Source: Gloeobacter violaceus PCC 7421
GTDB lineage: Bacteria; Cyanobacteriota; Cyanobacteriia; Gloeobacterales; Gloeobacteraceae
NCBI RefSeq assembly: GCF_000011385.1
Contig: NC_005125.1
Span: 3,100,001-3,164,000, forward strand
DNA: 64,000 nt
Direction: 5' to 3'
The notes under the pieces are model-generated. The model did no database searches, was not told where the DNA came from, and was given only the letters and a program-made list of their open reading frames with translations. Shown piece after piece: positions 10,367 through 19,033 of the stretch. The translations under genes were made by a program, and so were the position numbers. Position 1 is the stretch's first letter, and every line of letters starts with the position of its first letter.

Positions 10367-11388
10367 AGATGCTTTACCCGGCTTTGAAAGCAGGTATGTG
10401 GGGTTATATAGACAGTGTAGGCAACTTCAGCATCCAGGCCCGATTCGATCGAGCTGAGGAATTTCACGAGGGATTTTCCTTGGTTGTTCTAAATGACGAA
10501 TGGTGTTACATCGACCAGAAAGGAAGCCCCGTATTTCGCACAGGATTTACAAACCAGCCTAGAGAATTCAGTGGCCCAGTCCTCTACGATAAGGACGGTT
10601 GGATTATGCACCGAAGTATGCGCCACTTCTATGAGGGCAGGGCCGCGGTTTGGCGAGGAAATTCAGGCTACGGCTACATCGATTCAGGCGGAATATTTGT
10701 GATCTCACCTCAGTTTAGCGAAGTCGACGACTTCTCGGAGGGGGTAGCAGCGGCGGCAGTTCCCGAAGAGCGAAATTGCGGCAACTGGGGCTATATCGAC
10801 AGGGAAGGCAACTGGATTATATCCCCACAATTTTATTATGCAAGGCATTTCTGTGAAGGTCTCGCACCCGTGCGTTGGAAAGAGAGCATTTTGTTAGGGT
10901 ATATCGATAGGATAGGCAAGAAGATTATCGAACCATCTTTCGATTGGGCCTGGAGCTTCAGCGAAGGACTCGCCCAGGTTGAGGTCGACAGCAATCACGG
11001 CTACATCGATCAGTCGGGCCGGATTGTTATTTTTCCTGAATTCGAAGACGCCCGGCGCTTTCGCAACGGGTTTGCGGCTGTGCGGCTTGGCAAACAATGG
11101 GGGTTCATCGACGCGGAGGGACGGCTAGCTACTGAACCGCAATTCGACGCTGTCGGGGAATTCTCCGAAGGTCTGGCTCAGGTGTTCATGAAAAACAAAG
11201 ACACCGATGCATACCCTTACTACCCCTTCAAAGTTGGATATATTGACACCCATGGCAACGTGGTCATTCCGATACGGTACGAGTGGAGCACGTCATTCCA
11301 CGCAGGATTGGCGGTGGTGCGGGAAGCTATTTGGGGCCCGTCGATAGGTATCGATCGAACAGGACAGTGCCTTTGGAAACAGGCGTAA
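10363..11388 (+). CDS. WG-repeat protein
   Basis: This 341-residue protein is built from about nine repeats of the WG/KWG type: WGYIDSVGNF, YGYIDSGGIF, WGYIDREGNW, LGYIDRIGKK, HGYIDQSGRI, WGFIDAEGRL and VGYIDTHGNV alternate with FSEGLAQV-type segments. Such repeats form beta-rich surfaces thought to bind partners. The ATG at 10363 overlaps the stop of the preceding GloVer gene (ATGA), so the two are translationally coupled. An in-frame GTG at 10354 is less likely. There is no signal peptide, so the protein is probably cytoplasmic while its partner is exported. Base composition is AT-richer than the core genes. Confidence 0.85.
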   Translation: MKMLYPALKAGMWGYIDSVGNFSIQARFDRAEEFHEGFSLVVLNDEWCYIDQKGSPVFRTGFTNQPREFSGPVLYDKDGWIMHRSMRHFYEGRAAVWRGNSGYGYIDSGGIFVISPQFSEVDDFSEGVAAAAVPEERNCGNWGYIDREGNWIISPQFYYARHFCEGLAPVRWKESILLGYIDRIGKKIIEPSFDWAWSFSEGLAQVEVDSNHGYIDQSGRIVIFPEFEDARRFRNGFAAVRLGKQWGFIDAEGRLATEPQFDAVGEFSEGLAQVFMKNKDTDAYPYYPFKVGYIDTHGNVVIPIRYEWSTSFHAGLAVVREAIWGPSIGIDRTGQCLWKQA

Positions 11389-11473
11389 TCGCCATAGCTC
11401 CTGACTGGAGCATCCTCGGGCACAAATCGGCGGACGTTACACTGGAGAGCATCGTTCGTTCCCACCAGTCCAA

Positions 11474-14167
11474 ATGGCGCGCACCCTACCCAGTCAATAC
11501 GATCCATTTGACGCCGAACCTCGCTGGCAGCGCTTCTGGGAGGAGCACCGCTTCTTTTCGCCCGCCGCCGACGGCCCGGGGAAGCCTTTTAGCCTTGTGC
11601 TGCCGCCCCCGAACGTCACCGGTTCGCTGCACATGGGCCACGCCCTCTGTTTCACCCTGCCGGACGTGGTGGTGCGCTACCGGCGCATGAAAGGTTTCAA
11701 GACCCTCTGGCTGCCGGGGACCGACCACGCGAGCATCGCCGTGCACACGGTACTTGAAAAACAACTGCGCCAAGAAGGCAAGACCCGCTTCGATCTGGGG
11801 CGCGAGGCTTTCCTGGAGCGCGCCTGGGCCTGGAAAGAGCGGTCGCAGGATACCATCCGCGGCCAGTTGCGACGTCTCGGGCTCTCGCTCGATTGGACGC
11901 GCGAGAGTTTTACCCTCGACGAGAAACGCAACCGGGCGGTGGTGAAAGTCTTCGTGGACCTGCACCGCAAGGGTCTGATTTACCGGGGTAAGTATCTAGT
12001 CAACTGGTGCCCGGCTTCCCAGACAGCGGTCTCGGATTTGGAAGTGGACGATAAAGAAGAAAAGGGCCACCTGTGGCAGCTCAGATACCCGGTGGCAGAT
12101 AGCGACGAATTTCTGGTGGTGGCCACCACGCGCCCCGAAACGATGCTGGGGGATACGGGAGTGGCGGTGCACCCGGAAGATCCGCGCTACAAGCACCTCA
12201 TCGGCCGCGAAGCGGAACTTCCGATCCTTGGGCGGCGCATTGTGATCGTGGGCGACGAGGCGGTGGATCGCGAATTTGGCACCGGCGCGGTCAAAGTCAC
12301 CCCCGCCCACGACCCGAACGACTTTGAAATCGGCAAACGCCATGGTTTGCCGATGATCAACCTGCTGAACCCGAACGGCACTTACAACGAGAACGCCGGT
12401 CCCTACGCAGGGCTCGATCGCTTCGTGGTGCGCAAGCAGGTGGTCGCACGGGCCGCGGCCGAAGGCTGGCTGGTGGGCATCGAAGATCACGTCCACAACG
12501 TGCCTTACTCCGAGCGGGGGGGCGTGCCCATCGAACCGTACCTGTCGGATCAGTGGTTTCTCGATGTGTCGGGGATGGCCACGCGCGTGCTCGAAGCTTT
12601 CGACAGCCAGAATCAGCCCGCCTTCGTGCCCGAGCGCTGGGGCAAGGTCTACCGCGATTGGCTGGTGCGCATCCGTCCCTGGAACATCTCCCGGCAACTG
12701 TGGTGGGGGCACCGGATTCCCGCCTGGTTTGTGGCCGGAAGCGAGGGCGAGTACGTGGTGGCCCACGACGAAGCGGAAGCGTTCGCCGTCGCCCGTGAGC
12801 GCTACGGGCCGGATGTGCAGCTCCAGCGCGATCAAGATGTCCTCGACACCTGGTTCAGCTCGTCGCTGTGGCCGTTTACCACCCTGGGCTGGCCCGACCA
12901 GACCGAGGATCTGGGAGTCTTTTACCCGAACGCGCTGATGTCGACCGGGTTCGACATCATCTTCTTCTGGGTGGCGCGCATGGCGATGATGGCGGGCGAA
13001 TTTACCGGCCAGATTCCTTTTGAGACCGTCTACATCAACGGCCTGGTGCGCGACGAAAAAGGCCAGAAGATGTCGAAGACCAAGGGCAACGGCATCGACC
13101 CTATCGAAATGATGGACAAGTACGGCACCGACGCTCTGCGCTACACCCTCGTGCGCGAGGTGACGGGGGCCGGACAGGATGTGCGCTTTGACTACAACCG
13201 CAAGACGGGCGAATCGGGCGCGGTCGATGCGAGCAAGCGCTTCGCCAACAAGATCTGGAACGCCAGCCGCTTCGTGCTGATGAACCTGGATGAACTCACC
13301 CCCGCCGCACTCGGGGCAGCGGATCCCGGCTCGCTCACCTTAGAAGATCGCTGGATCTTGGGTCGGCTGGGCCAGACAGCACGGCAGATCGACGAATTAC
13401 TGGGCCGCTACGCCCTCGGGGAAGCGGCGCGTTCTCTGTACGAATTTATCTGGGACGATTTTTGCGACTGGTATGTGGAGCTGGCCAAGCCCCGCCTGGA
13501 GGCGCTTGAGACCCGCAGAGGTGCCCAGCAGGTGCTTGCGGCCGTGCTCGATCGGACCTTGCGCCTGCTGCATCCTTGGATGCCGCACCTGAGCGAGGAG
13601 ATCTGGCAACTACTCCACCAGCCCCTAGAAGTGGCTTCGATCTGCGTGCAGCCCTTTCCCACGGGAACGGACCTGCCCGCGGAGCCCCCTGCCGAATTTG
13701 CCCTCATGCAGCAGATAGTGCGCACAATCCGCAACTTGCGCGCCTTTGCCCAGGTGCCGCCTTTGCGCACCCTGCCCGCGGTGCGCCTGGCTTCGCGCAA
13801 CGCCGAGGAGCGCGCCGCCATCGACGCGACCCGCCAGGCCATCGCCCATTTGGGCCGCGTCGAGCAACTGCCCCTCGAAGAGGTGGCCGACGAGCACCTC
13901 AAGCAGGTGGCGGTGGGCGTGGCCGGTACCGTACAGGTGATGCTGCCTTTGGGCGGGCTGGTGGACGTGGCGGCCCTGGCAGGAAAGCTCCGGCGCTCTT
14001 TAGAGAAGCTGGATAAAGAAAGCGGCGTGCTCGCCGCCCGGCTGGACAACGCGAGCTACCTGGCGAATGCCCCGGCCGAACTGGTGACCGAAAGCCGCGC
14101 CAAACTCGCCGAGCAGAGGGCTCAAGCGGCGATCCTGGCGGAGCAGTTGGCGCGGCTGGAAAATTAG
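11474..14167 (+). CDS. valS: Valyl-tRNA synthetase
   Basis: This 897-residue class I synthetase attaches valine to tRNA-Val. The HIGH-type motif HMGH begins at His53 within PPNVTGSLHMGHAL, and KMSKTKGN begins at Lys532. The editing CP1 domain lies between them (TTRPETMLGDTGVAVHP). The anticodon-binding domain follows (SRFVLMNLDEL onward), and a C-terminal coiled coil ends with RAKLAEQRAQAAILAEQL, the valine-enzyme tRNA arm. Length and domain order are normal for the bacterial enzyme. It stands alone, between the WG-repeat gene and an accessory gene pair. Confidence 0.99.
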   Translation: MARTLPSQYDPFDAEPRWQRFWEEHRFFSPAADGPGKPFSLVLPPPNVTGSLHMGHALCFTLPDVVVRYRRMKGFKTLWLPGTDHASIAVHTVLEKQLRQEGKTRFDLGREAFLERAWAWKERSQDTIRGQLRRLGLSLDWTRESFTLDEKRNRAVVKVFVDLHRKGLIYRGKYLVNWCPASQTAVSDLEVDDKEEKGHLWQLRYPVADSDEFLVVATTRPETMLGDTGVAVHPEDPRYKHLIGREAELPILGRRIVIVGDEAVDREFGTGAVKVTPAHDPNDFEIGKRHGLPMINLLNPNGTYNENAGPYAGLDRFVVRKQVVARAAAEGWLVGIEDHVHNVPYSERGGVPIEPYLSDQWFLDVSGMATRVLEAFDSQNQPAFVPERWGKVYRDWLVRIRPWNISRQLWWGHRIPAWFVAGSEGEYVVAHDEAEAFAVARERYGPDVQLQRDQDVLDTWFSSSLWPFTTLGWPDQTEDLGVFYPNALMSTGFDIIFFWVARMAMMAGEFTGQIPFETVYINGLVRDEKGQKMSKTKGNGIDPIEMMDKYGTDALRYTLVREVTGAGQDVRFDYNRKTGESGAVDASKRFANKIWNASRFVLMNLDELTPAALGAADPGSLTLEDRWILGRLGQTARQIDELLGRYALGEAARSLYEFIWDDFCDWYVELAKPRLEALETRRGAQQVLAAVLDRTLRLLHPWMPHLSEEIWQLLHQPLEVASICVQPFPTGTDLPAEPPAEFALMQQIVRTIRNLRAFAQVPPLRTLPAVRLASRNAEERAAIDATRQAIAHLGRVEQLPLEEVADEHLKQVAVGVAGTVQVMLPLGGLVDVAALAGKLRRSLEKLDKESGVLAARLDNASYLANAPAELVTESRAKLAEQRAQAAILAEQLARLEN

Positions 14168-14288
14168 GGCAGTTTCAAGAAGATCCCGACGGCCACAAGC
14201 TCGAACCCATCCCCAAAAGTCCCCACCGATCTGGGGATAATGATCCTGCCGGAAAAGGGATAAGCCTCTGAATTGGACTTTCTATACA

Positions 14289-14660
14289 GTGCAGGGTCCA
14301 GAAGACAGAGCACGATTGAGAGGCACAGGTGAACCCTGGCCTTCTGAACGGGACCGTGCCCAATTTGGGCCAGGTGTCTATGCCTGGGCAAGCAGGGCAG
14401 AAGCAGAACGGTATCTTGCGTTGCGAAAACGAAGGTTTCCAGATCTGGAGGTCATCGAATTTCAAATCAATGAAGCTGAATTGTCGAAACTGAAATTCGT
14501 CAATGTAGATGAGCAGCCCGATCCGGATGCATGGATGAATCAGTACAGCAGGATGTTTGGAGGAAACCCAGACCCTACACTAGAGTATGTACAGAGAGGA
14601 ACAGATTTTGGCGTCGAGCACTACTTTGCAGCTTCTGTTTTTCGAATACTCCAGTTTTGA
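14289..14660 (+). CDS. Possible stranded polymorphic-toxin domain
   Basis: This frame of about 123 residues starts at GTG 14289, but coding similarity seems to extend upstream to about 14268 (LNWTFYTVQGPED) without a standard start codon. The segment GEPWPSERDRAQFGPGVYAW followed by an Ala/Glu-rich helix resembles C-terminal toxin domains of polymorphic toxin systems, as I recall them. In the other frame just after valS (14168-14269) lies FQEDPDGHKLEPIPKS, which looks like a pretoxin linker remnant. The gene is followed after 8 bases by a small protein that could be its immunity partner. The identification is inference. Confidence 0.45.
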   Translation: MQGPEDRARLRGTGEPWPSERDRAQFGPGVYAWASRAEAERYLALRKRRFPDLEVIEFQINEAELSKLKFVNVDEQPDPDAWMNQYSRMFGGNPDPTLEYVQRGTDFGVEHYFAASVFRILQF

Positions 14661-14668
14661 GGTGAAAC

Positions 14669-15121
14669 ATGAGTACCTTTCACTACCGGTTTATTAAAAC
14701 TACTTGGGGTATTGCTGTTGAAATTTTTGCTGACATTCGTCTCTCTTGCCAGGAAGAGCATTATGCGACTTCATCTAACTATTCCATTGGTTTGCTAACG
14801 TTAAAACCGCCCCTTCGCAGTATTGAGCCAGCTGCTTCTCTGAAGAAGTGGCTGACCGAAGAGGAAATCAATTATCTAAATAGGGGCATGGATCTTGTCT
14901 CCGCTCAAATCCCTGTGAGCCTAGGGGTTATTGTCGAAGTGCAAGATTTGATTTTTAATGAAACGGATTATCAGCCGGAAGGCTTGGCGCTAGCAGTTGC
15001 TGGTTTGCTCACTCAGGAGTTGAACCTTCCGGGTGTCCACGTTCCGATCCAGTTTTCCAAGGAAAAGAAACGATATATTTTTGACTTTGACCACGTCGAA
15101 TCTCTAGCGAGCCGCAACTAA
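14669..15121 (+). CDS. Hypothetical protein, possible immunity partner
   Basis: This 150-residue soluble protein has no recognised family. GAGGTG stands 5 bases before the ATG, and the gene lies 8 bases after the preceding candidate toxin gene, so the two form an operon. It has lower GC than flanking core genes, consistent with transfer. Position and size fit an immunity protein, but nothing in the sequence proves it. Confidence 0.5.
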   Translation: MSTFHYRFIKTTWGIAVEIFADIRLSCQEEHYATSSNYSIGLLTLKPPLRSIEPAASLKKWLTEEEINYLNRGMDLVSAQIPVSLGVIVEVQDLIFNETDYQPEGLALAVAGLLTQELNLPGVHVPIQFSKEKKRYIFDFDHVESLASRN

Positions 15122-15438
15122 GATGCCCCTCGATTTGCTGCGCGGTTGTTCGTTCCTGAGTCCGGCACTGCCTGAACCGTTTGTGCGCTTCGAGTTGAAA
15201 AAGAGCTGAACAAAGAAAAGCGACCGGCAAAGAAGCCCAGGCACTCAAAGACTTCTGGGGGGTCTATCGGGGCAGGTTGTGGGAACTGGCGGGACGGGTG
15301 GGCTCGATTCGGGTGCGCCTTCAGCAATCGGGGGAGCGAGCCCTTGATGCAACCGCCGGCTTATGCGCGGGAGGAGTCGAGCGATGAGGTGCAGACCCGC
15401 AAAGAGATGGAGTCGGGGGGCTTTGAGCCTGTCCTGTT
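15122..15438. other. Gene-free stretch, possibly degenerate
   Basis: No convincing gene was found. A short plus-strand frame near 15240-15387 (ALKDFWGVYRGRLWELAGRV) lacks a start and could be a remnant of something lost with the neighbouring accessory pair. No terminator or RNA gene was recognised. Confidence 0.4.
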
Positions 15439-16860
15439 CTAGCTTCTTGCCACAGGCCGCGCCCGGCGGCGGGGCCTGCGCCGCCAGGCCGCCGCACCCA
15501 AAAGCGCCAGCATCCCGCCTGCTGCCCCGACGGTGGGTTCGGGAATTTCGGTGGTCTCAAAAGGAGCGTTGACGATGATGTCGCCGTCGCGGCGGTCGGT
15601 GGGCACGAAGATGTTGCCGTCGGACTCAAAGGTGCCCAGGATCTGTCCGTCCAGGTTCGCCACATAGTTGGTGAGTTGTCCGCTGCCGTTGAGCGCGTCA
15701 AAGTAGACCCGGCTGCCTTCGACCAGCACGTTCCCGCCGAAGGCCGTCAGGTTACCCGAACCGTTGGGGTCCGCCGTGCCCAGATTGGCGATTGTGACGA
15801 GCCTGCCGCCCACGTAGGCGTACACGCCGCTCTGGCCCGCGTCGGTGCGCCCCAAAAAGGCCAGCGACGTGCCATCAAGGGAGACATTGCGCGAAGCTGA
15901 GAAACTCGTGAACACCCCCCCGTCCGGCGCGCGGGTCTCACCGAGGACGACGATTTCCATTTGATCGCCGCCGAAGTTGGCGTAGAGGCCCTGGGGAACG
16001 AAGCCGCCGAAGTCGCGGGTGCCGGTGATGGCGACGACGTTGCCGTCCTGGACGTCGAGACCCCGCAGGTCGGTGGTGTCGGCGGCGAAGACCGTGCTCG
16101 GCGGCAAACCGGCGGTACTGAGCAGCGTCGAAAGACCGCTTAGATCCAGATTGCTGCTGAAGATGCCTTCGCGGGCGGTGCCGCCGGAGGTCTCAAAAAA
16201 GCTCGCCCGAAAGAAAAACTGGCCGCCGTCGATCTTGATGCCTTCGATGTCGAACAGCTCCGCCCCGCCGGGCAGCGCGAAGCGCTCCGCATCGAGGCGG
16301 GCCAGGGACGTGCCGCTCGCCAGAAAGTAACCCAGATCCCCTGCGGCGTCGGTGCCGGTGAACAGTAGATTCTCTCCTTCGATGCCCAGCACGTCGAAGC
16401 CGCCGTTGACGAACCGGCCGCTGCCGCCCGGGACCGCCGTGGTCGTATCGACGATCCGCCTGAGGCCCGTTCCGTCGATACCCACGGCATAGATGCCGCT
16501 ACTGGTATTGGCGAGGCTGCTGCCGATAAAGCCGACCTGACCGCCGCCCAACTTTGCCAGCAGTGCCGAGCTGAAGTTGCCGCTGCCGCCCGGAACGGCT
16601 GCCTCCAGCGGCTCAAAAAACGCTTCAAAGTCAAAATCGGCCACGACCGCATTGCTCACCGGGTCTTCCAGACCAGCGGCGGACGACGGTCCGGGGGCGG
16701 CAGGACGGCGCAGGAGGCTGTCGAGTTGCCACAGCTCGAAGGTGCCGCCGACCGGCCAGGGCGAAGTGGTGCCCGCAATTTCGAACGCCTGCGCCCGAGC
16801 GCTCAGCAACAGACCCAACGCTGCTACAACGGATGCAACCCCGCCGACTTTTCGAACCAT
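15439..16860 (-). CDS. PEP-CTERM sorted exported protein
   Basis: This 473-residue protein has an N-terminal signal peptide (hydrophobic stretch residues 7-24 ending ARAQA). A long body made of repeated GGSG-containing beta segments (AVPGGSGNFSS, TAVPGGSGRFVN, ADPNGSGNLTAF) follows, resembling the DUF7453-type beta-propeller family. The C-terminus carries the PEP-CTERM sorting signal: IPEPTVGAAGG, a hydrophobic helix, then an Arg cluster (RRRPRRRARP). Such proteins are cleaved and anchored by an exosortase and are linked to exopolysaccharide-rich surfaces. The exosortase is not in the window. Confidence 0.85.
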   Translation of the reverse strand: MVRKVGGVASVVAALGLLLSARAQAFEIAGTTSPWPVGGTFELWQLDSLLRRPAAPGPSSAAGLEDPVSNAVVADFDFEAFFEPLEAAVPGGSGNFSSALLAKLGGGQVGFIGSSLANTSSGIYAVGIDGTGLRRIVDTTTAVPGGSGRFVNGGFDVLGIEGENLLFTGTDAAGDLGYFLASGTSLARLDAERFALPGGAELFDIEGIKIDGGQFFFRASFFETSGGTAREGIFSSNLDLSGLSTLLSTAGLPPSTVFAADTTDLRGLDVQDGNVVAITGTRDFGGFVPQGLYANFGGDQMEIVVLGETRAPDGGVFTSFSASRNVSLDGTSLAFLGRTDAGQSGVYAYVGGRLVTIANLGTADPNGSGNLTAFGGNVLVEGSRVYFDALNGSGQLTNYVANLDGQILGTFESDGNIFVPTDRRDGDIIVNAPFETTEIPEPTVGAAGGMLALLGAAAWRRRPRRRARPVARS

Positions 16861-17099
16861 GGCCCACTCCTCACAACAAACAACGAGACAAACAAAAGCA
16901 GTCTATTGCGGGCTCACTAGGGAGCGAAGTCCTGCGCCATACCTTTCGTGGACAAATATGACCTGCATCTTTCGTACTAAAGTGACAAACAGGCAAACTG
17001 CCTGTCAAAGGCGGGTTTTATCCATAATTTTTCTGGGTTCTACAAGTCTTCGCCTGGACATTGATGGGCGGATTGCCGATCTGTTGAGAGGTAAACGCA

Positions 17100-17786
17100 T
17101 TGCAAAGTGAATGGATACCGATGCTTCAGGCGCTGGCGGAGCACCGGGAGCGCGAAAACAATTCCCGCCTGCCGCTTTCTGGGCGGTTGCCGGACGAGGT
17201 GCAGGCGCTGCCTTTTTGGCGCGAGACGCTGGCGGGCAAGCTCACGGCGCGCTTGGGAGCCCCCTTCTGGCAGGTCCACCGCCCCCAAAAAAACGAGCGC
17301 TGCCTGTATATCAGTTGTGGCCCCAGTTTTCTGACCGATCCGTGGGTGGAGTGGGGAGCGTTGTTTTGGGGCACCGATCTTGACGGGGCGATGGTGCGGG
17401 CCGTGCGCGCCCGCGCCCCCCAGCTCAACTCGAAGCTTTTTAAGGACCTGCAGGAGGCGCCACCCCACGATCTGGACCGCTACCCCGAGGGCCAGTTCGA
17501 CCTGGTGATCGCGGCGGGGTTCAGCCCGTTTATGCCCCTGGCCTACAGCGAAGCGGTAATCGCGGCGGTGCGGCGGGTACTGAAGGTCGGGGGCGGCTTG
17601 CTCTGGGAAGTGGCCGACCCCGATTCATCCTGGTTCGAAGACTGGAGCATCGGCCAGATCTATTTGGGCCTGGAGGTGGTGGCGGTGCCGCTTGCCGATT
17701 GGAAGCGCGCACTCGCCGCCGTCGGACCGATCCAGGCTGAAAATAGCGGCGAACTCCTGCACACGTTCTTAGTCGAACGCGCCTAG
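17100..17786 (+). CDS. Methyltransferase-like protein (class I SAM fold)
   Basis: This 228-residue protein shows a Rossmann-type pattern: CLYISCGPSFLT in the motif I position, WGTDLDGAMVRAVRAR at motif II, QFDLVIAAGFSPF at motif IV, and VRRVLKVGGGLLWEV at motif V. The first loop lacks the full GxGxG, so SAM binding or catalysis is not certain. The TTG start at 17100 has GAGAGG 7-8 bases upstream. It precedes the SAM hydroxide adenosyltransferase gene by 2 bases, so the two are in one operon, and a link to SAM metabolism is plausible. Confidence 0.7.
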   Translation: MQSEWIPMLQALAEHRERENNSRLPLSGRLPDEVQALPFWRETLAGKLTARLGAPFWQVHRPQKNERCLYISCGPSFLTDPWVEWGALFWGTDLDGAMVRAVRARAPQLNSKLFKDLQEAPPHDLDRYPEGQFDLVIAAGFSPFMPLAYSEAVIAAVRRVLKVGGGLLWEVADPDSSWFEDWSIGQIYLGLEVVAVPLADWKRALAAVGPIQAENSGELLHTFLVERA

Positions 17787-17788
17787 GG

Positions 17789-18586
17789 ATGGGACTCATC
17801 ACGCTGCTGAGCGACTTTGGCCTGGCAGACGGCTACGTTGCCCAGATGAAGGGGGCAATCGCCGCCATTGCTCCGCAGGTGCAGGTGATCGACCTCACCC
17901 ATCTGGTGCCGCCCCAGGACATCGCCGCCGGGCGATTCTGTCTGACGAGTACCTGTCCGTACTTTCCGGCAGGTACGGTGCACGTTGCGGTGGTCGATCC
18001 GGGGGTGGGCGGTGCTCGGCGGGCCGTAGCCGTCCGCTGCGAGGAGGCATTTTTCGTCGCTCCCGACAACGGCCTGCTCAGCGGCATCCTGGCTGTTACC
18101 CCGGCGGTGGCTGCCGTCGAACTTACGGAATTTCGCTATTGGCGCACCCCATCCCCGAGCGCCACCTTTCACGGGCGCGACATCTTTGCCCCAGTGGGCG
18201 CCCACCTGTCGAGCGGCGTACCTTTCGAGCAACTGGGCCGCCCCATCGATGCGGCAAGCCTGGTGGTATTGGATCTGCCCGATTGCCGGGCAACGGCGGA
18301 AGGCTACGCAGGGGCAATCCAGGCTGTCGATCGCTTCGGGAACTTGATTACCAATTTTCCGGGCGGGGTTGTCGCGGGCCGACCATGGAGTGTCGTTCTG
18401 GGAAAGTGGACCATTCCCGGTGGCCACACTTACAGCGATGTTCCTCGGGGAGAGACGCTGGCACTGGTGGGCAGCCACGGCTTCGTCGAGGTGGCCGTCG
18501 CCGGTGGCAGCGCCGGGCAGGTGCTTGATCAAACGGTCGGTGCCCCAGTCATACTGATTTGGCAACCAAGTGTGGACAGACATTAA
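17789..18586 (+). CDS. SAM hydroxide adenosyltransferase (DUF62 family)
   Basis: This 265-residue protein matches the S-adenosylmethionine hydroxide adenosyltransferase family, which hydrolyses SAM to adenosine and methionine. Key stretches are LLSDFGLADGYVAQMKG (residues 6-22), VHVAVVDPGVGG near 68-79, FVAPDNGLLS near 90, and HGRDIFAPVGAHL near 129. The start is ATG. It follows the methyltransferase-like gene by 2 bases and overlaps or abuts the DUF1824 gene, suggesting a three-gene unit. Confidence 0.88.
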   Translation: MGLITLLSDFGLADGYVAQMKGAIAAIAPQVQVIDLTHLVPPQDIAAGRFCLTSTCPYFPAGTVHVAVVDPGVGGARRAVAVRCEEAFFVAPDNGLLSGILAVTPAVAAVELTEFRYWRTPSPSATFHGRDIFAPVGAHLSSGVPFEQLGRPIDAASLVVLDLPDCRATAEGYAGAIQAVDRFGNLITNFPGGVVAGRPWSVVLGKWTIPGGHTYSDVPRGETLALVGSHGFVEVAVAGGSAGQVLDQTVGAPVILIWQPSVDRH

Positions 18587-18590
18587 AGCG

Positions 18591-18986
18591 ATGGAATCGC
18601 CCGAACTGAACGACAAGCAAGCCCAGCGCATTCTGGAGAACAGCGCCTTTGCCGATCGCGCTCTGGTGCGCCGGGCGCTTGTCCGGCTGGCCGGACCTGC
18701 CGAGTACAAGATGATCGGCGTCTGCGCCGATGCGGTGGAATCGGCGGTGTCTGCTCTGCGGGGGTATCTTGCCGCCTTCGGTTACCCCGAGCCGCCCCTG
18801 GCGTTCGACCCCATCGACGAGCGGGGAGTGTACCTCAAGTTCAACCCCAAGACCGGCAGTTGCTACGTTTCGCCCTACACCGGCAGCGAGCGGGGGGTGA
18901 TCGTCTCCTGTTTTTCGCCGGGGAGCGAGGAATACAACGAGACTTACGCCCATTTGCCCCTGGAATTGTTTACAAGAACAGATTGA
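18591..18986 (+). CDS. DUF1824 family cyanobacterial protein
   Basis: This 131-residue protein of the DUF1824 family, found mainly in cyanobacteria and plastid lineages, contains YLKFNPKTGSCYVSPYTGSE and GVIVSCFSP, which are diagnostic of the family. An in-frame GTG at 18570 would overlap the previous gene by 17 bases; ATG 18591 is preferred because it leaves a 4-base gap and fits the family length. The function is not established. Confidence 0.8.
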   Translation: MESPELNDKQAQRILENSAFADRALVRRALVRLAGPAEYKMIGVCADAVESAVSALRGYLAAFGYPEPPLAFDPIDERGVYLKFNPKTGSCYVSPYTGSERGVIVSCFSPGSEEYNETYAHLPLELFTRTD

Positions 18987-19033
18987 ACGGGTCGCTCTAC
19001 GGCGGTTCCGGTTTGCCGAGCCCTTCTTTGTGC

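Noticed and set aside
15240-15387. A possible transposase fragment
   Set aside because: The short frame has no start, no catalytic motif and no inverted repeats around it.
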